A stretch of DNA of 34,227 bases from Sphingobium psychrophilum (GTDB lineage Bacteria; Pseudomonadota; Alphaproteobacteria; Sphingomonadales; Sphingomonadaceae): positions 1-34,227 of the forward strand of contig NZ_JABBFV010000030.1 of the NCBI RefSeq assembly GCF_012927105.1, given 5' to 3'. The notes under the pieces are model-generated. The model had not been told where the DNA came from. It did no database searches and saw only the letters and a list, made by a program, of their open reading frames with translations. A program made the position numbers and the translations under genes. Below, in pieces: positions 18,353-25,086 of this stretch; position 1 is the stretch's first letter, and each line of letters opens with the position of its first letter.

Positions 18353-19333
18353 TCAGGGCGCGGCGACGATGCCCCACGGCGCAGCGCCAACCGCGATGGT
18401 CTGCACCACCGAACCCTTGGCCAGGTCGATCACGGAGACATTGTCCGAAAGGCCATTGGCGGCATAGGCGCGTGTCCCATCGCCGCTGATCGCGACATGC
18501 CAGACGCGCTTGCCGACCGGCACATAGGCCCGCACCTTGCGGGTCGCGACATCGACCAACGCGACATGGTCGGCCCGGCCCAGCGCGATGACGGCGGTCT
18601 TGCCATCGGGCGTGAATCGGATGCCGCATGGCAGGATGCGATGATCGGGCACGCCGGGGATGGCGAAACGCAACGTCTCGGTCACTTGCCGGCTGGCGGT
18701 GTTGATGATCTGCACCGTCCCGCCGATCTCGGCGGCAACCCACAACTGCGTGCCGTCGGCGGTGAATTCGACATGGCGGGGACGCTGGTCCGTCGGCGTT
18801 TCGGCGACCATCGCCTTGGCTTTGACGTCGATCCAGTTGACGACATTATCCTCCTCCGACGTAACCACCACCCATTGGCCATCGGGACTTTGCGCCACAC
18901 CCTCCGGCTCGCCGCCGACATCGACCTGGAAGGCGACGGTGCGGCTGGCCAGGTCGATTGCGGTCAGTGCGGCGTCGTCCTCATTGGCGACGAACAGGGT
19001 CGCGCCGTCGCGGGACAGGAAGAATTGCTCCGGATCCTGCCCGGACGGCAGTTCCGCCACCACCTTGCCGCTCGCCCGATCGATCACCTGCACCGCATGG
19101 TCAAGGCTGGCGCAAAGATAGAGATATTTGCCGTCCTTCGACACGGTGATGCCGCGCGGCCGGCCGCCTACGGCCCAGGTCGCCGTCACCATGCCCGACG
19201 TCGCATCGATCACGCTGACGCTATCGCCCCGCTCGTTGGAGACATAGAGAGTTTCTGGGAGAGTTTCTGCCAGGATTGGGACTGGGGCCGCGGCGGGCAG
19301 CAGCATCAGCCCTGCGATCATGACGCGCTTCAT
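18353..19333 (-). CDS. PQQ-associated YVTN beta-propeller protein
   Basis: A 326-aa periplasmic protein with a signal peptide (to about residue 22). It is built from repeated blades of about 42 residues, such as YVSNERGDSVSVIDATSG, LYLCASLDHAVQVIDRASG and AYAANGLSDNVSVIDLAKG. I recognise it as the family named PQQ-dependent catabolism-associated beta-propeller protein. Members travel with quinoprotein alcohol dehydrogenases, but their biochemical role is not established; a binding scaffold is plausible. The gene is divergent from the cytochrome gene at 19482. The 148-bp region between them carries two CCAAT-type boxes. Confidence 0.9.
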   Translation of the reverse strand: MKRVMIAGLMLLPAAAPVPILAETLPETLYVSNERGDSVSVIDATSGMVTATWAVGGRPRGITVSKDGKYLYLCASLDHAVQVIDRASGKVVAELPSGQDPEQFFLSRDGATLFVANEDDAALTAIDLASRTVAFQVDVGGEPEGVAQSPDGQWVVVTSEEDNVVNWIDVKAKAMVAETPTDQRPRHVEFTADGTQLWVAAEIGGTVQIINTASRQVTETLRFAIPGVPDHRILPCGIRFTPDGKTAVIALGRADHVALVDVATRKVRAYVPVGKRVWHVAISGDGTRAYAANGLSDNVSVIDLAKGSVVQTIAVGAAPWGIVAAP

Positions 19334-19360
19334 ATATTTCTTCCTCTCCGTCCCTCTTCT

Positions 19361-19378
19361 GGGTCCAAGGGTCTATCC
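19361..19378. promoter_or_regulatory. Weak CCAA-type box before the beta-propeller gene
   Basis: The plus strand shows CCAAGGGTCTATCC (19365-19378). On the minus strand the same place reads GACCCTTGGACCC. It resembles the stronger boxes in this cluster but lacks the full CCAAT. It lies about 30-45 nt before the beta-propeller ATG, which is read leftward. No -10 element is obvious. Confidence 0.3.
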
Positions 19379-19402
19379 GCAGCCCACGCGCTACGGGATA
19401 GT

Positions 19403-19443
19403 ACCAATGGCCAATGGGGGTGTGGCCCGCCCTTCCCTACACT
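19403..19443 (+). promoter_or_regulatory. CCAAT-type box and -10 element before the cytochrome gene
   Basis: CCAATGGCCAATGG (19404-19417) is a perfect 7-bp tandem repeat. After 20 nt it is followed by the -10-like TACACT (19438-19443). The cytochrome ATG is 38 nt further on. This is the clearest copy of the cluster's repeated box. Confidence 0.6.
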
Positions 19444-19481
19444 GGCGGTTGGCAGGGGAAAACTGACCGGGTGAGGATAGA

Positions 19482-19910
19482 ATGAAGATATTGGGTAGGG
19501 TCGCATTGCTGGGTGCCATCGCCACGCTGGGCATGACTGCGGCAAGTGCATTGCTGGCGCATGGCGACGTGACGCCGCAGGCGGTGGATACGACGGCATT
19601 GCCGGAAATCGGCGAAACCTGGCTGGAGAAAAATCCCTATAGCGGTAACGCGAAGGCGATCGAGATCGGCCAGTCCGCTTATGGCCAGAATTGCGCGCGA
19701 TGCCACGGGCTTGACGCGGAAAGCGGCGGCATCGCCCCTGACCTGCGCTATCTGGAAGCAGGCGAGACGGGCGACCAATGGTTCGCCGAACGCTATCGGC
19801 ACGGCTCCAGCCATGACGGCAAAGTCTATATGCCGCCCTTCGGCGACGTATTGGGGCAAAAGGCCGGCTGGGCGATCCGCGCCTGGCTCGAAACCAAGCA
19901 CGAAGGCTGA
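19482..19910 (+). CDS. Cytochrome c-550, PedF type
   Basis: A 142-aa periplasmic c-type cytochrome with a signal peptide (cleavage near residue 26). Haem attaches at Cys71 and Cys74 in CARCH, with His75 as one iron ligand. Met117 in VYMPPFGD is the likely second ligand. The surrounding sequence (GQNCARCHGLDAESGGIAPDLR) matches what I know as cytochrome c-550 PedF, the electron acceptor paired with PQQ alcohol dehydrogenases in Pseudomonas. It starts an operon with the binding protein (5 nt downstream), and the dehydrogenase follows. GAGGATAG gives the ribosome site. Confidence 0.9.
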   Translation: MKILGRVALLGAIATLGMTAASALLAHGDVTPQAVDTTALPEIGETWLEKNPYSGNAKAIEIGQSAYGQNCARCHGLDAESGGIAPDLRYLEAGETGDQWFAERYRHGSSHDGKVYMPPFGDVLGQKAGWAIRAWLETKHEG

Positions 19911-19915
19911 TCGCG

Positions 19916-20782
19916 ATGCTCAGCCGTCGCGCATGGATGGGCGGGGCAGGGGCGGCGCTGGCGCTGGGCCTGCTACCGGGCCGCAGCGAAGCCGCGCCGC
20001 TTGCCAAGGTCAAGGCGCTCGGCACGCTGCGGGTGGTCGTTTACAAGGATAACCGTCCCTGGTCGTGGGAGGAAGGCGGCAAGCTCGTCGGCCTGGACGT
20101 CGATCTGGCGCAGGCGATCGCCGGCAAGCTCGGCGTGCGCGCCGACGTGGCGGAACTCGTCGCGGACGAAAGCGCCGACGACGATCTGCGCAACGGCGTT
20201 TGGAAGGGCGGCCTGCTGGGCTTCACGCCAGGCGACGTCATGCTGCACGTCCCCTTCGACCGCAGCTTCGCCGCGCGCAACGATCAGGTGGCGATCGTCG
20301 CACCCTATTATCGCGAGAGTTTCGCACTGGCCGGCCTGGGCGGCGCGGTGCCGCTGGAAGGGATGCCGACCGAATGGCGTGGTCGCCGGTTGGCGGCCGA
20401 ACTGGACAGCATCCCCGATTTCTATCTGATCGGTAGCTTCGGTGGGGTCTTGACCAAGGATGTGGCCCATTACCCGACGGGGTCGGCGGCGGTGGATGCG
20501 GTGACGGGCGGCAAGGCCGACGCCGTGCTCGCCAGCCGCGCCCAGATCGAGGAGGGGTTGCACCGCGCGGGCGAGCGCGCCAGCCGGATCGCGCTGCGCA
20601 AGGGGCCATTGCCCGCCTTCACCTCGCCCGGCTGGGACATCGGCATGGCGGTGAAGGAAAATAGCCGCACGCTGGGCGATGCGGTGGAGGAAATCACCAC
20701 CACTATGGCAACCAACGGCGAGATGAAGGCGCTGTTCGCGCGCTACGGCGTCACCTGGACACCGGCGAACGCCGCGGGGTGA
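19916..20782 (+). CDS. MoxJ/XoxJ-like quinoprotein-associated periplasmic binding protein
   Basis: A 288-aa protein of the type 2 periplasmic binding fold (SBP family 3), with LRVVVYKDNRPWSW at the start of lobe one. The N-terminus (SRRAWMGGAGAALALGLLPG) has a twin-arginine-like signal, so it may be exported folded. It belongs to the quinoprotein dehydrogenase-associated binding proteins. XoxJ/MxaJ relatives are thought to help activate or partner the dehydrogenase rather than to feed an ABC transporter, and no transporter genes are nearby. The gene is five nt after the cytochrome. A separate box-bearing promoter follows for the dehydrogenase. Confidence 0.88.
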   Translation: MLSRRAWMGGAGAALALGLLPGRSEAAPLAKVKALGTLRVVVYKDNRPWSWEEGGKLVGLDVDLAQAIAGKLGVRADVAELVADESADDDLRNGVWKGGLLGFTPGDVMLHVPFDRSFAARNDQVAIVAPYYRESFALAGLGGAVPLEGMPTEWRGRRLAAELDSIPDFYLIGSFGGVLTKDVAHYPTGSAAVDAVTGGKADAVLASRAQIEEGLHRAGERASRIALRKGPLPAFTSPGWDIGMAVKENSRTLGDAVEEITTTMATNGEMKALFARYGVTWTPANAAG

Positions 20783-20799
20783 AGGCCGGACAATGTTCC

Positions 20800-20841
20800 G
20801 ACCAAAGGTCCAATTGCCGCCCCGTCTGGGTGGCATAGTCT
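20800..20841 (+). promoter_or_regulatory. CCAAT-type box and -10 element before the alcohol dehydrogenase
   Basis: GACCAAAGGTCCAATTG (20800-20816) contains the inverted repeat GACC-AAA-GGTC followed by CCAATTG. TAGTCT (20836-20841) lies 19 nt after it. The dehydrogenase ATG is at 20891, giving a leader of about 43 nt. A near-identical 16-nt copy stands before the pseudoazurin gene. Confidence 0.6.
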
Positions 20842-20890
20842 GCACATAAACGGGGGGCGTAGAGCGCCCGTTCAACTAGGGAGGATGGTT

Positions 20891-22630
20891 ATGAAGGGAC
20901 CGATCATGCGGGCGCTGTCGGGCGTTGCCGCGATGACGCTGGCGATGGGCGCCGCGCCGCTGGTGGCGCAAGGGCCGACCGATGCGGATTTGATGAACGA
21001 CGCCAAATCGACCGGTGACGTGCTGACCTATGGCATGGGACCGCAAGCGCATCGCTTCAGCACCCTTAACGCCATCAACAGCGGCAATGTGTCGAAGATG
21101 GTGCCGGCCTTTTCCGCCTCGCTGGGCGGCGAAAAGCAGCGCGGCCAGGAAGCTCAACCGATCGTCTACGATGGCATCATCTATGTAACGGGCAGCTATT
21201 CGCGCCTGTTCGCCTTCGACGCGCGCACCGGGGAAGAAAAATGGCAATATGACGCCCGTCTGCCTGACGGCATCATGCCATGCTGCGACGTCGTCAACCG
21301 CGGTGCCGCCATCCATGGCGACAAGATCATCTTCGCGACGCTCGACGCGCGTTTGGTGGCGCTCAACCGCCTGACTGGCAAGGTGATTTGGAACAAGCAG
21401 ATCGCCGATTATAAGGAAGGCTATAGCGCCACCGCCGCACCTTTGATCGTGCGGGGCATGGTCATCACCGGCAATTCGGGCGGCGAATTCGGCGTCGTAG
21501 GCGCGGTCGATGCGCGCGACGTCAACACCGGCGAGCTGATCTGGCATCGTCCCGTGATCGAAGGCCATATGGGCACGCTCAAGGGCCAGGATAACGGCGT
21601 CACCGGCAAGCTCAACGCCACTTGGCAGGGCGATTTGTGGAAGAGCGGCGGCGGCGCGACATGGCTGGGCGGCACCTATGACCCGGACACCAACCTGCTC
21701 TTCTTCGGCACCGGCAATCCCGCGCCCTGGAACAGCCATCTGCGCCCCGGCGACAATCTCTATACCGCCTCGACCCTGGCGATCGACCCGGAAACCGGCG
21801 TCATCAAATGGCATTATCAGACCACCCCGCATGACGGCTGGGATTTCGACGGGGTGAATGAATTCATTCCCTTCGACGCCACCATCAACGGCAAGCCGAT
21901 GAAGCTGGGGGCCAAGGCCGACCGCAACGGTTATTTCTTCGTGCTCGACCGCACCAACGGCAAGTTCATCAGCGCCAACAAGTTCGTCATGCAGACGACC
22001 TGGGCCAATGGCTTCAACAAGGCCGGCAAGCCCAACGTCATCCCCGAAGGCCGTCCGCCAGCCCCTGGCGAGGGCAAGGGCAAGTCGGTCTTCGCCTCGC
22101 CATCCTTCCTGGGCGGCAAGAACTGGATGCCCATGGCCTACAGCCAGGATACCGGCCTGTTCTACATCCCGTCCAACGACTGGGGCATGGACATCTGGAA
22201 CGAACCGATCGCCTACAAGAAGGGCGCGGCCTATCTGGGCGCGGGCTTCACCATCAAGTCGATCGCGGAGGATCATATCGGCGCGCTGCGGGCGATGGAC
22301 CCCAAGACCGGCAAGATCGTGTGGGAATATAAGAACAAGGCGCCGTTGTGGGGCGGGGTGCTCTCCACCGGCGGCAACCTGGTCTTCACCGGCACGCCCG
22401 AAGGCTATCTCAAGGCGTTCGATGCCAAGACCGGCCAGGAATTGTGGAAATTCCAGACCGGCTCGGGCGTGGTCGGATCGCCCGTCACCTGGGAACAGGA
22501 TGGCGAACAATATGTGGCGGTGATGTCCGGCTGGGGCGGCGCGGTGCCGCTGTGGGGCGGCGAAGTCGCCAAGTCGTTCAAGGACATCAACCAGGGCGGT
22601 GCGCTCTGGGTGTTCAAACTGCCCAAGTGA
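20891..22630 (+). CDS. PQQ-dependent alcohol dehydrogenase with lanthanide-type active site
   Basis: A 579-aa periplasmic quinoprotein of the methanol/ethanol dehydrogenase family; it oxidises primary alcohols to aldehydes and passes electrons to a cytochrome c. A signal peptide ends near residue 27 (PLVAQ). The family's eight-bladed propeller with tryptophan docking motifs is visible (for example AFDARTGEEKWQYD and LKAFDAKTGQELWKFQ). Vicinal Cys131-Cys132 form the ring disulfide beside PQQ. Metal ligands are Glu199 (GGEFG), Asn276 (GTGNPAPWN) and the catalytic Asp318. Asp320, two residues after it in WDFDG, is the extra acid that marks lanthanide-dependent XoxF, ExaF and PedH enzymes; calcium enzymes have Ala or Ser there. 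ATG 20891 is chosen over 20885 because GGAGG is then 6 nt away. Confidence 0.95.
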   Translation: MKGPIMRALSGVAAMTLAMGAAPLVAQGPTDADLMNDAKSTGDVLTYGMGPQAHRFSTLNAINSGNVSKMVPAFSASLGGEKQRGQEAQPIVYDGIIYVTGSYSRLFAFDARTGEEKWQYDARLPDGIMPCCDVVNRGAAIHGDKIIFATLDARLVALNRLTGKVIWNKQIADYKEGYSATAAPLIVRGMVITGNSGGEFGVVGAVDARDVNTGELIWHRPVIEGHMGTLKGQDNGVTGKLNATWQGDLWKSGGGATWLGGTYDPDTNLLFFGTGNPAPWNSHLRPGDNLYTASTLAIDPETGVIKWHYQTTPHDGWDFDGVNEFIPFDATINGKPMKLGAKADRNGYFFVLDRTNGKFISANKFVMQTTWANGFNKAGKPNVIPEGRPPAPGEGKGKSVFASPSFLGGKNWMPMAYSQDTGLFYIPSNDWGMDIWNEPIAYKKGAAYLGAGFTIKSIAEDHIGALRAMDPKTGKIVWEYKNKAPLWGGVLSTGGNLVFTGTPEGYLKAFDAKTGQELWKFQTGSGVVGSPVTWEQDGEQYVAVMSGWGGAVPLWGGEVAKSFKDINQGGALWVFKLPK

Positions 22631-22642
22631 GGAACTAGGCAA

Positions 22643-22738
22643 ATGATCGTCATGGGACGTGGACATTATGCGCAATCGGCCCCGGCCATCCCGCCCGGCG
22701 CATTGCGGCTTGCCACGTCCCACGATGTGTCCGATCAT
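22643..22738 (+). repeat. Nested inverted repeat between dehydrogenase and response-regulator genes
   Basis: Three sets of complementary arms lie one inside another. ATGATCG (22643-22649) pairs with CGATCAT (22732-22738). TGGGACGTGG (22653-22662) pairs with CCACGTCCCA (22713-22722). CGCAAT (22671-22676) pairs with ATTGCG (22702-22707). Together they allow a single long RNA stem of about 23 bp with small internal loops. It starts 13 nt after the dehydrogenase stop and has no T run, so it is more likely an mRNA-protecting or processing structure than a terminator. Confidence 0.75.
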
Positions 22739-22786
22739 CAGCGGCAGGGGCATGACATGGGGCATTATATGGGCGGGGAAGCGGTC

Positions 22787-23425
22787 ATGGAGCGGGTGTT
22801 GATCATCGACGATCACCCGCTGGTGCGCGACGGATTGCGCAGCGTGATCGCCATCAGTTTCGACAATATCGAGATTTTCGAGGCGGCGGGACTCGAAGAG
22901 GCTGTCGCAACGCTGGAAAAGCAGGAAAATTTCGACCTCATCCTGCTCGACCTGAACATTCCCGACGTGCGCCGCCTGGATGGGCTCAAGCTGCTGCGCG
23001 ATCGCTTTCCGATCCTGCCGGTGGTGATGGTGTCGGGCGCATTCGACCGTTCGATCGTGCAGGAAGCGCTGGCCGCAGGCGCGGCCGGCTTCATCCCCAA
23101 ATCCTTGAAGCGCAGCGCGATCGTGGAGGCGCTGCATCGCGTCGTGTCGGGCGAAATCTACCTGCCCGAAACCATGGGCGAGGGTGCTGCGCCGTCAGCG
23201 GAGGAGGATGATATTGCGCGCCGGATCGACAGCCTGACGCCGCAGCAAAAGACGGTGCTGGGCCATCTGGTCAACGGCCGCTTGAACAAGCAGATCGCCC
23301 ATGACCTCAACGTGTCGATGACGACCATCAAGGCGCATGTGTCGGCGATCTTGCAGAAACTGGGCGTATTGAGTCGCACACAGGCGGTGATCAAGGCCAA
23401 CCGCGTGCATTTCGGCGCGGATTGA
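22787..23425 (+). CDS. NarL/LuxR-type response regulator, AgmR/ErbR/PedR1-like
   Basis: A 212-aa two-domain transcription factor. The receiver domain (residues 1-120) has the acidic pair Asp8-Asp9, the phosphorylated Asp55 (LILLDLNIPD) and Lys106 region (GFIPKS). The C-terminal LuxR-type helix-turn-helix runs from LTPQQKTVLGHL to GVLSRTQAVIKANR (about 145-200). Relatives of this kind (AgmR, ErbR, PedR1) switch on quinoprotein ethanol oxidation in Pseudomonas. ATG 22787 is chosen because the receiver domain begins at once and GGGGAAG lies upstream; starts at 22643, 22757 or 22769 are possible but the first lies in the inverted repeat. It is the natural candidate to bind the CCAAT-type boxes. 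It converges with the antiporter gene, 4 nt apart. Confidence 0.9.
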   Translation: MERVLIIDDHPLVRDGLRSVIAISFDNIEIFEAAGLEEAVATLEKQENFDLILLDLNIPDVRRLDGLKLLRDRFPILPVVMVSGAFDRSIVQEALAAGAAGFIPKSLKRSAIVEALHRVVSGEIYLPETMGEGAAPSAEEDDIARRIDSLTPQQKTVLGHLVNGRLNKQIAHDLNVSMTTIKAHVSAILQKLGVLSRTQAVIKANRVHFGAD

Positions 23426-23429
23426 GGCT

Positions 23430-25013
23430 TCAGGCTTTCGCCGACAGCGCTCCCAGTTCCTCGATATCCAGGTCGCGTTCCAGTTCCTGAAACGTCGCCT
23501 CGTCAATCTCGCCAGCACGGTGCAGGCGCAGCAGTTCGGCCCGCCCGGCCGCGACAGCCTTCAGGACAAGGTTGAAATGCGCGTGCAATGTGTCGGCATG
23601 TTCGGCTTCCTGCCCGGCATAGTTGGCGGACAATGTGGCATGGCGCTGGTATCGATCGAGCAGGCGCGGATGCAGCAGCGTGCCGTCCGCATCATAGGCA
23701 TGGGCCTCAACCACCCGGACCTGCGCCTGCGCCATGGCGGCTTCGGCCTCACTCATGCTCATGCGCGCCTTGTCGCTTTCCGGTTCCTCCAACTGCATCC
23801 ACCGGATCACTGCGCCCAAGGTCGTCCCCTGGATCAGCACGGTGCCGATGATGACGCCGAAGGCCGCGACCAGGATGAAGTCGCGGCCGGGAAAACCCTC
23901 CGGCACGCTCAGCGCCACCGCCAGCGTCACCACGCCGCGCATCCCGGCCCAGCCCAGCACAATGGCCGACCGCGCGCCGATCGGTGCGTAGCGGCGCAAT
24001 CCGCAGGCCCGCAGCAGGCGGGTGACGCCGTCCGACCCGAACACCCAGGCGAAGCGCGCCAGCGTCAGCGCGACCAGAATGGCCAGCACCGGCCCCGCCA
24101 TCTGCGCCAGCACCAGTTCGAACCCGCCGACCCGGTCGATCACCCCGCGCAGGGACGATCCGATCAGCAGGAAGACGAACGCCTCCATAAGGAAGATCAT
24201 CACCGCCCAGAAGGCGGTGCCATTCATCCGCACCGTCGCGGAAAAGACGACATGCTGATACCAGCCGCAGATGAGGCCGGTCGTGACCGTGGCGATCACG
24301 CCCGACACATGCACCGTCTCCGCCAGCAGATAGGATGCCCAGGGCGCCAGCAGCGAAGAAGCGATCATCAGATATTTATCGTCCAGCCGCGGCGTCAGCC
24401 GGACCCAGGCGATGCCCACCGCCGCGCCGACCAGCGCGCCGCCGATCGCCAGCAGCGCGAAGCTTTCCATCGCCTCCACCATGCTGAACGCGCCGGTGAC
24501 GCCCGCCGCGATCGCGAAGCGGAAGAGGACGAGGCCGCTGGCGTCGTTGAACAGGCTTTCGCCCTCCAGCAAAATGGCCAAGCGGCGGGGCAGGCGGACA
24601 TGTTGCAACACGGCGCGCGCCGATATGGCATCCGGCGGCGACACGATCGCGCCTAGCGCCGCACAGGCGGCCCAGGGCAGCGAGGGCACCAGCCAATGCG
24701 TCACCACCGCCACGATCACCGTGGTAAAGACCACCGCACCCACCGCCAGCGCGATGATGCCCAACATGTGCCGATGCAGGTGGCGCAGCGCGATGAACCA
24801 CGCCCCGTCCATCAGCAGCGGCGGCAGGAAGATGACCAGCACCAGTTCCGGGTCGAGCGAGATGACCGGCAGGCCCGGCAGAAAGGCGAAGAGCGCGCCG
24901 CCGGTCAACAGCGCGACGGCGGGCGGAAGGCCCATTTTGTGCGCCGCATAATGCAACAGGATGATCGCCAGCAGCATGACGACCAGCAATTCGAACAATT
25001 GCATCGGATGCAT
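23430..25013 (-). CDS. CPA1-family Na+/H+ antiporter
   Basis: A 527-aa inner-membrane protein with about 12 transmembrane helices, followed by a soluble C-terminal tail of about 110 residues. Typical NhaP-type motifs are visible: FLPPLLMDGAW, SPPDAISARAV and EGESLFNDASGLV, the last carrying the ion-binding acid residues. It exchanges Na+ or K+ for protons and so controls cytoplasmic pH. The tail is helical and acidic at the end (ERDLDIEELG). It is read in the same direction as the kinase gene, 73 nt after its stop, so some read-through is possible. A link to alcohol oxidation, which acidifies the periplasm, is only a guess from position. Confidence 0.93.
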   Translation of the reverse strand: MHPMQLFELLVVMLLAIILLHYAAHKMGLPPAVALLTGGALFAFLPGLPVISLDPELVLVIFLPPLLMDGAWFIALRHLHRHMLGIIALAVGAVVFTTVIVAVVTHWLVPSLPWAACAALGAIVSPPDAISARAVLQHVRLPRRLAILLEGESLFNDASGLVLFRFAIAAGVTGAFSMVEAMESFALLAIGGALVGAAVGIAWVRLTPRLDDKYLMIASSLLAPWASYLLAETVHVSGVIATVTTGLICGWYQHVVFSATVRMNGTAFWAVMIFLMEAFVFLLIGSSLRGVIDRVGGFELVLAQMAGPVLAILVALTLARFAWVFGSDGVTRLLRACGLRRYAPIGARSAIVLGWAGMRGVVTLAVALSVPEGFPGRDFILVAAFGVIIGTVLIQGTTLGAVIRWMQLEEPESDKARMSMSEAEAAMAQAQVRVVEAHAYDADGTLLHPRLLDRYQRHATLSANYAGQEAEHADTLHAHFNLVLKAVAAGRAELLRLHRAGEIDEATFQELERDLDIEELGALSAKA

Positions 25014-25086
25014 CGCGTCCCCCTACGTCCAGCTTTGTTCCTCTACTAACGCCTGATCGCCGCAGGTCCAGAGGAGCGCGAACCCG

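Noticed and set aside
20876..23137. A 753-codon open frame on the minus strand opposite the alcohol dehydrogenase
   Set aside because: It lies antisense to a clearly homologous gene. Its translation is rich in His, Arg, Gly and Asp without any domain, which is usual for high-GC antisense frames.
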